Positions 8,450 to 18,008 are shown, counted from the stretch's first letter. The stretch is 64,000 nucleotides of DNA from Thalassobaculum sp. OXR-137 (GCF_034377285.1 NZ_CP139715.1:868001-932000); one strand, 5' to 3'. Notes: generated from the sequence alone by a model not told the origin. A program made the numbers and translations.

Positions 8450-9130
8450 ATGATGCTGCATGTCCCCGGTGTCCTCACCCCCGACCAGGTCCAGGAATGC
8501 CGACGGCTGGTCGACGCCGCCCGCTGGGTCGACGGTCGGGTGACCGCCGGACACCAGTCGGCCACCGTCAAGAACAACGCCCAGATCCCGGAAGGCGACG
8601 ACGAAGCCCGAGCCGCCGGCGAGATGATCCTGCAGGCGCTGAACCGGCACCCGATGTTCGTATCGGCCGCCCTGCCGCATACGATCTTTCCGCCGCTGTT
8701 CAACAGCTATGCCGGCGGCCAGAATTTCGGCAATCACGTGGACAATTCGATCCGCTACTCGCCGGTCACCGGCCAGCGGATCCGCACCGACCTGTCCTGC
8801 ACCCTGTTCCTCAGCGCGCCGGACGACTACGACGGTGGAGAGCTGGTGGTGGAGGATACCTACGGCGCCCATGCGGTGAAGCTGCCGGCCGGCGACCTGA
8901 TCCTCTACCCGTCGACCAGCGTGCACCATGTCCGCCCGGTGACGCGCGGCGCCCGGGTGTCCTCGTTCTTCTGGCTGCAGAGCATGGTGCGCGACGACGG
9001 CGAACGGACCATGCTGTTCGAGCTCGACACCACGATCCAGCGGCTGTCGGCGGAACAGCGCGACCAGGGCAGCCTCGTCGCCCTGACGGCGCTCTATCAC
9101 AACCTGCTGCGGCGCTGGGCCGAGGTTTAG
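8450..9130 (+). CDS. piuC: PKHD-type Fe(II)/2-oxoglutarate hydroxylase PiuC
   Basis: A 226-residue 2-oxoglutarate-dependent hydroxylase of the YbiX/PiuC family, normal in length and starting MMLHVPGVL like E. coli YbiX. The iron ligands fall exactly at family positions: His96 and Asp98 in GNHVDN and His159 in SVHHVRP. The 2-oxoglutarate-binding Arg is Arg169 in GARVSSFFW. The gene is a standard companion of Fiu/PiuA siderophore receptors and is iron-regulated in Pseudomonas. Its substrate is not established; modification of a siderophore or receptor component is a common proposal. It lies 55 bp after the receptor stop in the same direction. Its stop codon overlaps the stop of the convergent tetR-family gene by two bases. 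Confidence 0.93.
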   Translation: MMLHVPGVLTPDQVQECRRLVDAARWVDGRVTAGHQSATVKNNAQIPEGDDEARAAGEMILQALNRHPMFVSAALPHTIFPPLFNSYAGGQNFGNHVDNSIRYSPVTGQRIRTDLSCTLFLSAPDDYDGGELVVEDTYGAHAVKLPAGDLILYPSTSVHHVRPVTRGARVSSFFWLQSMVRDDGERTMLFELDTTIQRLSAEQRDQGSLVALTALYHNLLRRWAEV

Positions 9131-9720
9131 GCCGCGTCGGGAACCGGCCAGGCGCGCATCGCCATTTTCGCTACGTCCCTGAGCTGCTCGCAGGTGGCGC
9201 CGCCGCTGGCCTGGACCGACATGCCGTGGCTGATCGTGGCGACGAAGCGGGCCAGCACGTCCGGATCGGTGCCCGGCGGCAGGCGGCCGTCCGCGCATTC
9301 CTCCGCGAACCGCTCGCGCAGCCGCGCCTCGTAATTCGCCCGGATCTTCGCCAGCTCGAGATGAACCGGCTCGGAATCCGCCGAACAGGCCAGCGCGCCC
9401 TGCACCGACAGGCATCCGACCGGATGCTCCGGATCGGTGAGGATCTCGGCCGCCCCGTCGAGCAGTTTGGCGACCACGTCCCGGGCGGTGGGTTCCTTCA
9501 GAACCTCCTCGAAGAACTCGTTCTTCAGCTCGATGTAGCGCGCCAGGGCCCTTTGGAAGAGTTCTTCCTTGTTGCCGTAGGTGGCATAGAGGCTCGGACG
9601 GTTGATGCCCATCGCCTCGGTCAGGGCCGATATCGACGCGCCCTCGTAGCCGGAACGCCAGAACACGTCGAGGGCCCTGTCGAGCGCAGTTACCTCACAA
9701 AATGTCCGCGGCCGACTCAT
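9127..9720 (-). CDS. TetR/AcrR-family repressor of the adjacent RND pump
   Basis: A 197-residue TetR-family regulator. The N-terminal helix-turn-helix lies at about residues 8-50, with [20 protein letters not shown] and [19 protein letters not shown] carrying the recognition helix, of the AcrR/NemR-like '[15 protein letters not shown]' type. The C-terminal ligand domain is alpha-helical and contains [14 protein letters not shown], typical of the TetR_C subgroup near YcdC/ComR-like proteins. Start at ATG 9720 puts the DNA-binding domain at the N terminus; the upstream extension runs through the operator. It is divergent from the efflux genes and two similar palindromes lie in the 132-bp gap, so autoregulation plus repression of the pump is the likely arrangement. 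The inducer is unknown. Confidence 0.9.
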   Translation of the reverse strand: MSRPRTFCEVTALDRALDVFWRSGYEGASISALTEAMGINRPSLYATYGNKEELFQRALARYIELKNEFFEEVLKEPTARDVVAKLLDGAAEILTDPEHPVGCLSVQGALACSADSEPVHLELAKIRANYEARLRERFAEECADGRLPPGTDPDVLARFVATISHGMSVQASGGATCEQLRDVAKMAMRAWPVPDAA

Positions 9721-9749
9721 GGCCAGAATCCTCCACTCGATTTTTTTTG

Positions 9750-9761
9750 TACCGATCGGTA
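9750..9761. promoter_or_regulatory. TetR-type operator, site 1
   Basis: TACCGATCGGTA is a perfect 12-bp palindrome, 29 bp before the start of the TetR-family gene. It is 11/12 identical to a second site near the efflux start. Placement close to the regulator start fits autorepression. Confidence 0.7.
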
Positions 9762-9816
9762 AGGTGGGTACTTGACCCTCCCATGTCCACCCTCCATATC
9801 CGGCGAACCGATTTAA

Positions 9817-9828
9817 TACCAATCGGTA
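9817..9828. promoter_or_regulatory. TetR-type operator, site 2
   Basis: TACCAATCGGTA matches site 1 at 11 of 12 bases and is centred 67 bp from it. It lies 24 bp before the start of the membrane-fusion protein gene, where a bound repressor would block transcription of the pump operon. Confidence 0.68.
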
Positions 9829-9852
9829 CAAAACTAGATATGGAGCGCTCCG

Positions 9853-11076
9853 ATGGCCGGTACTCATTCCAAAGGCCGAGGCTACAAAATCATACTGGGA
9901 TCGGCCGCGGTAGCAGCAATCATCGCCGCCGGCATGATCGCCATGTCTCCCTCCCTCTCCGAAGAGACCGCGACGGCGGCGGAACCCGCCCCGTCAGTTC
10001 AGGCGCCGCCCGCCATTCCGGTCTCCGTCGCGACGGTCGAGGCCCAGGATCTGGTGGGCTGGAAGGAATTCGCCGGGCGTCTTGAGGCGGTGGAGCGGGT
10101 CGACGTGCGCTCCCGCGTCGCCGGACAGGTCCTGGCCGTGCATTTCCGCGAGGGCAGTCTGGTGCAGGCCGGCGATCTGCTGGTGACCATCGATCCGGAG
10201 CCCTTCGCCGCCGAGGTGGCGCGGGCCGAGGCGCAGACCACCGCCGCCCGGGCCCGTCTGTCCTTCACCAAGAAGGAGCACGACCGCGCCCAGCAGCTGG
10301 TGAAGACCCGGACCCTGCCGATCCGCGAGGGCGACAGCCGGGCCAACGCCTACCGCGAGGCCCAGGCCAACCACCAGGCGGCCGAGGCGGACCTGAGAAA
10401 GGCCAAGCTCGACCTCGGCTATACCGAGATCCGCGCGCCGGTCTCCGGCCGGGTCGGCGAGATCCTGGTCGATGTCGGCAACCTGGTTCCGGCCGGCGCC
10501 AGCGCCCCGGCCCTGACCACCCTGGTCTCGGTCGATCCGATCTATGCCAGCTTCGAGGCTGACGAGCAGGTGGTGCTGCAGGCGATCCGCGACCTCGGCA
10601 CCGGCGGCGTCCGCGACGTGTCGCGCATCCCGGTGGAGATGGCCCCGACCTTCGAGGGCCAGGAGCCGATCCGCGGCCATCTGCAGTTCATCGACAACAC
10701 GGTCAACGCGGCCAGCGGCACGATCCATGTCCGCGCCCAGTTCGACAATCCGGACGGAATGCTGATCCCCGGCCAGTTCGCCAGGCTGCGCATGGGCACC
10801 GCGGGCACGGCCCGCTCCCTGCTGATCACCGACCGGGCGGTCGGCATCGACCAGGGCAAGAAGTTCGTCCTGGTGGTCGACGAGACCGACACCGTCGCCT
10901 ATCGCGAGGTCACCCTCGGCCCGAATGTCGGCCGCCTGCGGATCGTGACCAGCGGTCTGGCCGCCGGCGAGCGGATCGTCGTCAACGGCCTGCAGCGGGT
11001 CCGGCCGGGCGCCCGCGTCGCCGCCGAGACGGTCGCCATGACTCCCGACCTGCCGATGGAGACGGCGTCCAACTGA
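9853..11076 (+). CDS. RND efflux periplasmic adaptor (AcrA/MexA type)
   Basis: A 407-residue membrane-fusion protein. A hydrophobic N-terminal segment (about residues 12-30) works as signal or anchor; there is no lipobox Cys. The biotinyl-lipoyl half motifs are AVERVDVRSRVAGQVLAVHF and, on the other side of the coiled coil, LGYTEIRAPVSGRVGEIL. The helical hairpin between them is about residues 110-195, rich in Ala, Glu and Arg. Beta-barrel and membrane-proximal domains follow (SFEADEQVVLQAIRDLG, then PGQFARLRMGT and VVNGLQRVRPGARV). It would bridge the inner-membrane pump to an outer-membrane factor. No TolC-type channel gene is in this cluster, so one must be supplied from elsewhere. It is followed 64 bp later by the pump gene. 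Confidence 0.93.
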   Translation: MAGTHSKGRGYKIILGSAAVAAIIAAGMIAMSPSLSEETATAAEPAPSVQAPPAIPVSVATVEAQDLVGWKEFAGRLEAVERVDVRSRVAGQVLAVHFREGSLVQAGDLLVTIDPEPFAAEVARAEAQTTAARARLSFTKKEHDRAQQLVKTRTLPIREGDSRANAYREAQANHQAAEADLRKAKLDLGYTEIRAPVSGRVGEILVDVGNLVPAGASAPALTTLVSVDPIYASFEADEQVVLQAIRDLGTGGVRDVSRIPVEMAPTFEGQEPIRGHLQFIDNTVNAASGTIHVRAQFDNPDGMLIPGQFARLRMGTAGTARSLLITDRAVGIDQGKKFVLVVDETDTVAYREVTLGPNVGRLRIVTSGLAAGERIVVNGLQRVRPGARVAAETVAMTPDLPMETASN

Positions 11077-11140
11077 CGCCGTCCCCCGTCCTCCCTCTCT
11101 CCCTGCCGCACATCACCCTCCCGAGTTCCGGATCCGTGAC

Positions 11141-14100
11141 ATGAACATCTCCCGTTTCTTCATCGACCGTCCGGTCTTCGCCGGGGTGCTGTCGGTTCTC
11201 ATCTTCATCGCCGGGCTTGTCGCCCTGCGCACCCTGCCGATCTCCGAGTATCCCGAGGTCGTGCCGCCCACCGTGGTCGTCAGCGCCCAGTATCCGGGCG
11301 CCAACCCGAAGGTCATCGCCGCCACCGTGGCGACGCCGATCGAGGAGGCGATCAACGGCGTGGAGGACATGCTCTACATGAGCAGCCAGGCCACCACCGA
11401 CGGCCTGATGACCCTGACCGTGACCTTCCGCCTGGGCACCGACCCGGACAAGGCGCAGCAGCTCGTGCAGAACCGGGTCACCCAGGCCGAGCCGCGCCTG
11501 CCCGAAGAGGTCCGCCGTCTCGGCGTGACGACGGTGAAGAGCTCGCCCGACCTGACCATGGTCGTGCACCTGCTGTCGCCGAACGACCGCTACGACATGA
11601 CCTATCTGCGCAACTACGCGGTCCTGAACGTGAAGGACCGGCTGGCGCGGATCGAGGGCGTGGGCCAGGTCCGGCTGTTCGGCTCCGGCGACTACGCCAT
11701 GCGGATCTGGCTCGACCCGCAGAAGGTCGCCGAGCGCGGCCTGTCCGCCGGCGACGTCGCCGCCGCGATCCGGTCGCAGAACATCCAGGCGGCCGCCGGC
11801 ATCATCGGCGCCTCCCCGGGCCTGATCGGCGTCGACCTGCAGCTCCCCGTCAACGCCCAGGGCCGGCTGGAGACCGAGGAGGAATTCGGCGACATCATCG
11901 TCAAGACCGGCACCGACGGCGCGGTCACCCGGCTGCGCGACATCGCCCGGATCGAGCTGGGGGCGGCCGAATACGCCCTGCGTTCGCTGCTGGACAACAA
12001 GTCGGCGGTCGCCATCCCGATCTTCCAGGCGCCGGGCTCCAACGCCATCCAGATCTCCGACGACGTCGGCGCGACCATGGAGGAGCTGAAGGGCTACATG
12101 CCCCAGGGGGTGGACTACGAAATCGTCTACGACCCGACGCAGTTCGTCCGCGCCTCCATCGAATCCGTGATCCACACCCTGCTGGAGGCGGTCGGGCTGG
12201 TGGTGCTGGTGGTGATCCTGTTCCTGCAGACCTGGCGGGCGTCCATCATCCCGCTGCTGGCCGTGCCGGTCTCGGTGGTGGGGACCTTCGCCGCCATGCA
12301 TCTGCTCGGCGTGTCGATCAACGCCCTGTCCCTGTTCGGGCTGGTGCTGGCCATCGGCATCGTGGTCGACGACGCCATCGTCGTGGTCGAGAACGTGGAG
12401 CGCAACATCGAGGAGGGACTGGCGCCCAAGGCCGCGACCTACAAGGCCATGCGCGAGGTCTCCGGCCCGATCATCGCCATCGCCCTGGTGCTGGTGGCGG
12501 TCTTCGTGCCGCTGGCCTTCATCACCGGCCTGACCGGCCAGTTCTACGAGCAGTTCGCCCTGACCATCGCGATCTCCACGGTGATCTCGGCGGTGAACTC
12601 GCTGACCCTGTCCCCGGCCCTGGCCGCCCTGCTGCTGAAGGGGCACGACGCGCCGAAGGACTGGCTGACCCGGGCGATGGACTTCGCCTTCGGCTGGCTG
12701 TTCCGCGGCTTCAACGCGGTGTTCCGGCGCGGCTCCAACGCCTATGGCGGCGGCGTGGCGCGGGTAACCCGGCAAAAGACGGTGACCGTCGGCCTGTACC
12801 TGGCGCTGCTGGGCGCCACCTACGTCATCTTCAACCAGGTGCCCGGCGGCTTCGTGCCGATGCAGGACAAGCAGTACCTGATCGGCTTCGCCCAGCTGCC
12901 CAACGGCTCCACCCTGGACCGCACCGAGGGCGTGATCCGCGAGATGAGCCGGATCACCCTGGACGACCCGGACGTGGAGCACGCGGTCGCCTTCCCCGGC
13001 CTGTCCATCGCCGGCTTCACCAACAGTTCCAGCGCCGGCATCGTCTTCGCCACCCTGAAGCCGTTCGAGGAGCGCCAGGGGCCGGCCCACAGCGCCGGGG
13101 CCGTCGCCGGCCGCCTGAACGCCCAGTACGGCGCGATCAAGGACGCCTTCGTGGTGATCTTCCCGCCGCCGCCCGTGCAGGGCCTTGGCACCACCGGCGG
13201 CTTCAAGCTGCAGATCGAAGACCGCGCCTCCCACGGCTACGAGGCGCTGAACGGGGCGGTGCAGACCTTCCTGGCGGCGGCCCGCCAGGCGCCGGAGCTG
13301 GCCAACCTGTTCACCAACTACCAGGTGAACGTGCCCCAGCTCTATGCCGACCTGGACCGCACCAAGGCCCAGCAGCTCGGCGTGTCGGTGACCGACGTGT
13401 TCGAGACCCTGCAGATCTACCTGGGCAGCCTCTATGTGAACGACTTCAACCGGTTCGGCCGCACCTACTCGGTCCGGATGCAGGCCGACGCCCAGTACAG
13501 GGCCCAGCCGGAGGATATCGGCACCCTCAAAGTCCGCTCCAGCTCCGGCGCCATGGTGCCCCTGTCGGCGCTGCTGACGGTGGAGCCGGCGGTCGGCCCG
13601 GAACAGGCGATGCGCTATAACGGCTTCATCGCCGCCGATGTCAGCGGCGCGCCCGCCCCCGGCTATTCGTCCGGCCAGGCCCAGGCGGCGGTGGAGCGGA
13701 TCGCGGCGGAAAACCTGCCGGCCGGGTTCAGCTTCGAATGGACCGACCTGACCTACCAGCAGATCCTGGCGGGCGATTCCTCCCTGATCATCTTCCCCCT
13801 GGCCCTGCTGCTGGTGTTCCTGGTGCTGGCCGCCCAGTACGAGAGCCTGAGCCTGCCGCTGGCGATCATCCTGATCGTGCCGATGAGCGTGCTGGCGGCG
13901 ATGACGGGTGTGTGGCTGACCGGCGGGGACAACAACGTCTTCACCCAGATCGGTCTGGTGGTGCTGGTCGGCCTCTCGGCGAAGAACGCCATCCTGATCG
14001 TGGAATTCGCCCGCGATCTGGAACTGTCGGGACGCGGTCCGGTGGCCGCCGCGATCGAGGCCAGCCGGCTGCGGCTGCGGCCGATCCTGATGACCTCCAT

Positions 14101-14338
14101 GGCCTTCATCATGGGCGTCGTGCCGCTGATCACCTCGACCGGGGCGGGTGCGGAGATGCGCTACGCCATGGGGCTGACGGTGTTCTCCGGGATGATCGGG
14201 GTGACCGCCTTCGGGATCTTCTTCACCCCGGTGTTCTACGTCGTCGCCCGGGCGCTGACCGGGAACAGGCCGCTGCGCCACGCGGCGGAGGTGGAACACT
14301 TCAACGCCCACGATCCGATCCCGGCCCCGGGGGAGTAA
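11141..14338 (+). CDS. RND multidrug efflux permease (AcrB/MexB type)
   Basis: A 1065-residue proton-driven HAE1-type transporter. It begins MNISRFFIDRPVFAGVLSVL, with the first membrane helix at once. Transmembrane helix 4 carries the proton-relay Asp pair in LAIGIVVDDAIVVVENVER, and helix 10 the Lys in VGLSAKNAILIVEFARDLE. The two large periplasmic loops are in the usual places (about residues 30-340 and 560-880), giving 12 predicted helices. With the upstream adaptor it forms an inner-membrane/periplasm complex exporting hydrophobic or amphiphilic compounds. The divergent TetR-family gene and its operators suggest substrate-induced expression. Specific substrates cannot be told from sequence. 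Confidence 0.95.
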   Translation: MNISRFFIDRPVFAGVLSVLIFIAGLVALRTLPISEYPEVVPPTVVVSAQYPGANPKVIAATVATPIEEAINGVEDMLYMSSQATTDGLMTLTVTFRLGTDPDKAQQLVQNRVTQAEPRLPEEVRRLGVTTVKSSPDLTMVVHLLSPNDRYDMTYLRNYAVLNVKDRLARIEGVGQVRLFGSGDYAMRIWLDPQKVAERGLSAGDVAAAIRSQNIQAAAGIIGASPGLIGVDLQLPVNAQGRLETEEEFGDIIVKTGTDGAVTRLRDIARIELGAAEYALRSLLDNKSAVAIPIFQAPGSNAIQISDDVGATMEELKGYMPQGVDYEIVYDPTQFVRASIESVIHTLLEAVGLVVLVVILFLQTWRASIIPLLAVPVSVVGTFAAMHLLGVSINALSLFGLVLAIGIVVDDAIVVVENVERNIEEGLAPKAATYKAMREVSGPIIAIALVLVAVFVPLAFITGLTGQFYEQFALTIAISTVISAVNSLTLSPALAALLLKGHDAPKDWLTRAMDFAFGWLFRGFNAVFRRGSNAYGGGVARVTRQKTVTVGLYLALLGATYVIFNQVPGGFVPMQDKQYLIGFAQLPNGSTLDRTEGVIREMSRITLDDPDVEHAVAFPGLSIAGFTNSSSAGIVFATLKPFEERQGPAHSAGAVAGRLNAQYGAIKDAFVVIFPPPPVQGLGTTGGFKLQIEDRASHGYEALNGAVQTFLAAARQAPELANLFTNYQVNVPQLYADLDRTKAQQLGVSVTDVFETLQIYLGSLYVNDFNRFGRTYSVRMQADAQYRAQPEDIGTLKVRSSSGAMVPLSALLTVEPAVGPEQAMRYNGFIAADVSGAPAPGYSSGQAQAAVERIAAENLPAGFSFEWTDLTYQQILAGDSSLIIFPLALLLVFLVLAAQYESLSLPLAIILIVPMSVLAAMTGVWLTGGDNNVFTQIGLVVLVGLSAKNAILIVEFARDLELSGRGPVAAAIEASRLRLRPILMTSMAFIMGVVPLITSTGAGAEMRYAMGLTVFSGMIGVTAFGIFFTPVFYVVARALTGNRPLRHAAEVEHFNAHDPIPAPGE

Positions 14339-14574
14339 CCCCCCCCCGCCTCCCCGGCGGCCGGTACGGGCGTCCCTCGCGCAGGCGGGGGGCGCCCGTC
14401 GCTTTCGCGGCACCGGGAACAAGCCGCGATCAACCCGGCCGCGATCCGCCGATCGCGCCGCTCCACCACTCCGGCGGCGGCGACCGTGACCGGAGTGGGT
14501 TTCCGTACCGACGGTAGGGCGGTGCCGGGGCACAGGCGCTTGATGCGACCGGCGCAACCTGCTACCGACCCGGC

Positions 14575-15240
14575 ATGGCCAACGCTCCGCTGATCGCCCC
14601 CTCCATTCTCGCCGCCGACTTCGCCAAGCTCGGCGAGGAGATCCGTGCCGTCGACGCCGCCGGCGCCGACTGGATCCATGTCGACGTGATGGACGGACAT
14701 TTCGTTCCGAACATCTCGCTGGGCCCGGCGATCGTGAAGGCGATCCGGCCGTATACGGCCAAGACCTTCGACGTCCACCTGATGATCTCGCCGGTCGACG
14801 CCTATGTGCCCGGCTTCATCGAGGCCGGCGCCGATATCGTCACCGTCCATCCGGAAGCCGGCCCGCACGTCCACCGCACCCTGCAGCTCATCCGCTCCCT
14901 GGGGGCGAAGGCCGGGGTCGCGCTGAACCCGGGCACGCCGGTGGAGGCGCTGGACAATCTGATCGACATGGTCGACCTGATCCTGGTGATGACCGTGAAC
15001 CCGGGCTTCGGCGGCCAGGCCTTCATCGCCTCCCAGCTCGAGAAGATCGCCGCCGTGCGCCGGCGGATCGACGCCACCGGCCGCGCCATCCACCTGGAGG
15101 TCGATGGCGGCGTGACGGCGGAGACGTCCGGGCGCATCGTGGCGGCGGGTGCCGACGTGCTGGTCGCCGGCACCGCGACCTTCAAGGGCGGGACGGAGGC
15201 CTATGCGGCGAACATCGCCGCGATCAGGGCCGCCAACTGA
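14575..15240 (+). CDS. rpe: ribulose-phosphate 3-epimerase
   Basis: Interconverts D-ribulose 5-phosphate and D-xylulose 5-phosphate in the pentose phosphate and Calvin cycles. The 221-residue TIM barrel shows IAPSILAADFAKLGEEIRAV, DWIHVDVMDGHFVPNIS (with metal-binding His and Asp), VHLMISPVDAYV, LVMTVNPGFGGQAFI (catalytic Asp region and phosphate site) and HLEVDGGVTAET. Length and motifs are fully canonical. It is 14 bp upstream of the heparinase-like gene and preceded by 236 bp with no gene. In relatives it follows rsmB directly, so the iron and efflux clusters separate two formerly neighbouring genes here. Confidence 0.96.
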   Translation: MANAPLIAPSILAADFAKLGEEIRAVDAAGADWIHVDVMDGHFVPNISLGPAIVKAIRPYTAKTFDVHLMISPVDAYVPGFIEAGADIVTVHPEAGPHVHRTLQLIRSLGAKAGVALNPGTPVEALDNLIDMVDLILVMTVNPGFGGQAFIASQLEKIAAVRRRIDATGRAIHLEVDGGVTAETSGRIVAAGADVLVAGTATFKGGTEAYAANIAAIRAAN

Positions 15241-15253
15241 CGGGAGACGTGCG

Positions 15254-16903
15254 GTGAGCAGGCGGCGGGATAGGCGCGGACTGTCGGATCGCCTGCGGGA
15301 CGCCTATTTCGCCTCGCCGGTACACGCGTGGCGTCTGTCGGGTCCCGTGCCGGACGGTCTCGCCGTGTCGATCACCGATGCCTGGACCGGCGATTCCGAC
15401 CTCGGCCGCGAGCTTCTGGAAGGCACCTACACCCTCGGCGGGACCGCCGTGCAGGTGGGGGCGGATCCCTGGGGCCAGACCGGCTACAGCGATGCCGCGC
15501 TGGAGGCCCTGCACCGGTTCGAATGGCTGCGCGACCTGCGCGATCTCGGCGGCGATGCCGCCCGCCGGCGCGCCCGCGACCTGGTCGGCGCCTGGATCGA
15601 GCGCTATCCGGCCTGGGACCGTCTGGCCTGGCGCGCCGACCTGCTGGCCGCCCGCGTGGCCGCCTGGGTCCATACCTTCGGCTTCTTCGCCGATTCCGCC
15701 GATGACGAGTTCCGCCGCCGGGTGCTGGAAAGCCTGATCCGCCAGTACCGCCACCTGCAAAGCGCGGTCGAAAGCGGTCCGGACGGCGTGTCGCGTCTGG
15801 AGACCCTACGCGGCGCCCTGATCGCCGGGGTGGCGCTGGGTGCGGACGGCGACGAGGTTCAGGGGCTGGTCGACCGCCTCGACGCCGCCATCCGCGCCCA
15901 GGTGCTGCCCGACGGCGGCCACCGCTCGCGCTCGCCCGCCATGCAGACCGATGCGCTGGTCGCCCTGGTCGACGCGCGCGCCGCCCTGCGCGCTGCGGGC
16001 CGGGAGTCCACCGCCGCCCTGGACGAGACGATCCAGCGCATGACCGGCGTGCTGCGGATGCTGCGCCACGGCGACGGTGGGCTCGCCCTGTTCAACGGCG
16101 CCACCGAGGGCCAGGTCTGGCGCCTGGACACCCTGATCGCCCGGACCGAGGCCAAGACGCGGGCCGTCACCTCCGCCCTGGAGACCGGGTTCGAGCGGCT
16201 GGTCGCCGGCCGTGCCGTCGCCATCATCGACACCGGCGCACCGGTCGCCGCCGACGACACCGCCCACGCCGGCACGCTCAGCCTGGAATTCTCCGTCGGC
16301 AAGGAACGGCTGGTGGTCAATTGCGGCGCCGCCCCGGGCGACCCGCGCTGGCAGGGGCTGCTGCGCGCGTCGGCCGCCCATTCCGGGCTGGTGATCGACG
16401 ACACCAACACCACCGAATTGCGGGCCGACGGCAGCCTCGGCCGCCGCCCGGCCCAGGTACGCCTGGAACGCTGGGAGGCCGACGGGGCCGTTTGGGTCGA
16501 GGCCGAGCATGACGGCTACCGCGAGAGCCACTCGATCCTGCATCGCCGCCGCCTGTTCCTGGCGGCCGGCGGCGACGATCTGCGCGGCGAGGACGTGCTG
16601 ACCTATACCGGCGGGCCGGGCGCCAAGCCGACGGAGGCGGCGATCCGCTTCCACCTGCATCCGCGGGTCTCCGCCTCGCTGATCCAGAACGGCGCCTCGG
16701 TGCTGCTGCGCATGCCGTCGGGCGGCGGCTGGCGTCTGCGGGTCACCGGCGGCAAGCTGGCGCTCAACGAGAGCGTCTATTTCGGCGAAGGCGGCCATCT
16801 GCAGCGCACCCGCCAGATCGTCATCGGCGTGCCGCTGGACGAGCTGCGGGAGCTGGAGTCGATCTCGGTGAAATGGGCCCTGCGCCGCGAGGACAGGCGC
16901 TAG
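15254..16903 (+). CDS. heparinase II/III family protein
   Basis: A 549-residue protein with an N-terminal (alpha/alpha) toroid region and a C-terminal heparinase II/III-like beta domain. The N-terminal half has SDRLRDAYFASPVHAWRLSG and FEWLRDLRDLGGD. The C-terminal half contains SLEFSVGKERLVVNCGAAPG, AHSGLVIDDTNTTELRADG and SHSILHRRRLFLA, which define this alphaproteobacterial subfamily found between rsmB/rpe and purH. The start is GTG 15254, with a GGAG element 7 bp upstream; the longer frame overlaps rpe. No signal peptide is evident, and it may not be a real polysaccharide lyase. Its function in this conserved position has not been settled, so the name reflects fold family only. Confidence 0.85.
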   Translation: MSRRRDRRGLSDRLRDAYFASPVHAWRLSGPVPDGLAVSITDAWTGDSDLGRELLEGTYTLGGTAVQVGADPWGQTGYSDAALEALHRFEWLRDLRDLGGDAARRRARDLVGAWIERYPAWDRLAWRADLLAARVAAWVHTFGFFADSADDEFRRRVLESLIRQYRHLQSAVESGPDGVSRLETLRGALIAGVALGADGDEVQGLVDRLDAAIRAQVLPDGGHRSRSPAMQTDALVALVDARAALRAAGRESTAALDETIQRMTGVLRMLRHGDGGLALFNGATEGQVWRLDTLIARTEAKTRAVTSALETGFERLVAGRAVAIIDTGAPVAADDTAHAGTLSLEFSVGKERLVVNCGAAPGDPRWQGLLRASAAHSGLVIDDTNTTELRADGSLGRRPAQVRLERWEADGAVWVEAEHDGYRESHSILHRRRLFLAAGGDDLRGEDVLTYTGGPGAKPTEAAIRFHLHPRVSASLIQNGASVLLRMPSGGGWRLRVTGGKLALNESVYFGEGGHLQRTRQIVIGVPLDELRELESISVKWALRREDRR

Positions 16904-16976
16904 ACGGCGCCGGGGGTCCCCGGTCGTCCGAATGCCTCCTATCTCCCTTGGTGCCGGCTGTGTATAAGCCCTTGCG

Positions 16977-18008
16977 ATGTCCGCGCTCCTGATCCTTCTC
17001 GGCCTGGCCGCCGCCCTGTCCTGTCTCGCCACCCGGGCGGTGCTGGCCCTGCTGCGGCGCGCGGCGATCCTCGACCATCCCAACGACCGCTCGAGCCACG
17101 CCGTTCCCACCCCGCGCGGCGGCGGCATTGCCGTGATCGCCAGCATCGTCGTCGCCAGCCTCGGCTGGTCCATGGTCGCCGGGCAGCCCGGTAGCGATCA
17201 GACCGGGGGTGGGCTCGGCGTCGCCCTCGCCCTGGCGATCGGCCTGAGCGTCCTGTCCTTCGTCGACGACCTGCGCAACCTGTCCGCCGGCATCCGTCTC
17301 GCCGCGCATTTCCTGGCGGTGGCCGGCGGTCTCTGGGCGCTGGGCGGACATGGGGCCTTCGCCGCCTATCTGCCGCAGCCGCTGGACCTGGCGCTGACCG
17401 CCCTTGGCTGGCTCTGGTTCATCAACCTGTACAATTTCATGGACGGGATCGACGGCATCGTCGGCAGCGAGACCGCCGCCATTGCGGTGGGCGTCGGCGG
17501 TCTGGCGGTCCTCGGCCTCGCCCCGGCCACGCTTTTCGCTCCGAGCGCCGCGATCCTCGGTGCCGCCATCGGCTTCCTGGTGTGGAACTGGCACCGGGCG
17601 AAGATCTTCCTCGGCGATTCCGGCAGCATTCCGCTCGGCTTCCTGATGGGCTACCTGCTGGTCGCCACCGCCCAGCCGGGCGGCGCGGCCCTGGCGGCGG
17701 CCCTGGTGCTGCCGCTGGTCTTCGTGCTGGACGCCTCGGTCACCCTGCTGCGCCGCCTCGCCCGTGGCAAGAAGCCGACAGAGGCCCATCGCGAGCACGC
17801 CTATCAGCGCGCCACCCAGGGCGGCTGGCCGCATGACCGGGTATGCCTGGCGGTGATCGCCGCCAATGCCGGGCTGATCGCCCTCGCCTGGTTGGTGGCG
17901 CCGGTGCAGCCGTGGCTCACCGTCGTCCTCGGCCTTGCGGTGGCGGCCCTGTGCTACGGCCTGCTGATGCGCGTCTACGACCTGGATCGCGCCCGAGGCT
18001 CCGCATGA
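16977..18008 (+). CDS. undecaprenyl-phosphate glycosyl-1-phosphate transferase (MraY/WecA family)
   Basis: A 343-residue polytopic membrane enzyme that transfers a sugar-1-phosphate from a UDP-sugar to undecaprenyl phosphate, the first step of O-antigen or exopolysaccharide assembly. About ten hydrophobic helices are visible. Conserved sites are DHPNDRSSHAVPTPRGGG at the N terminus, LSFVDDLRNLSAG (Asp pair), NFMDGIDGI, NWHRAKIFLGDSGSIPLGF and the C-terminal His motif EAHREHAYQRATQGGWPH. These place it in the WbpL/WecA branch rather than MraY. Its stop overlaps the next gene as ATGA, so it is co-translated with a sugar epimerase. The sugar is not known; the neighbours suggest a modified HexNAc. 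Confidence 0.92.
   Translation: MSALLILLGLAAALSCLATRAVLALLRRAAILDHPNDRSSHAVPTPRGGGIAVIASIVVASLGWSMVAGQPGSDQTGGGLGVALALAIGLSVLSFVDDLRNLSAGIRLAAHFLAVAGGLWALGGHGAFAAYLPQPLDLALTALGWLWFINLYNFMDGIDGIVGSETAAIAVGVGGLAVLGLAPATLFAPSAAILGAAIGFLVWNWHRAKIFLGDSGSIPLGFLMGYLLVATAQPGGAALAAALVLPLVFVLDASVTLLRRLARGKKPTEAHREHAYQRATQGGWPHDRVCLAVIAANAGLIALAWLVAPVQPWLTVVLGLAVAALCYGLLMRVYDLDRARGSA

Noticed and set aside
10982-14557. 1191-residue open frame antisense to the RND permease
   Set aside because: Composition is dominated by Arg, Gly, His, Gln and Asp, as expected of the opposite strand of a GC-rich gene. No motif is visible, and the sense strand encodes a clear AcrB-type pump.
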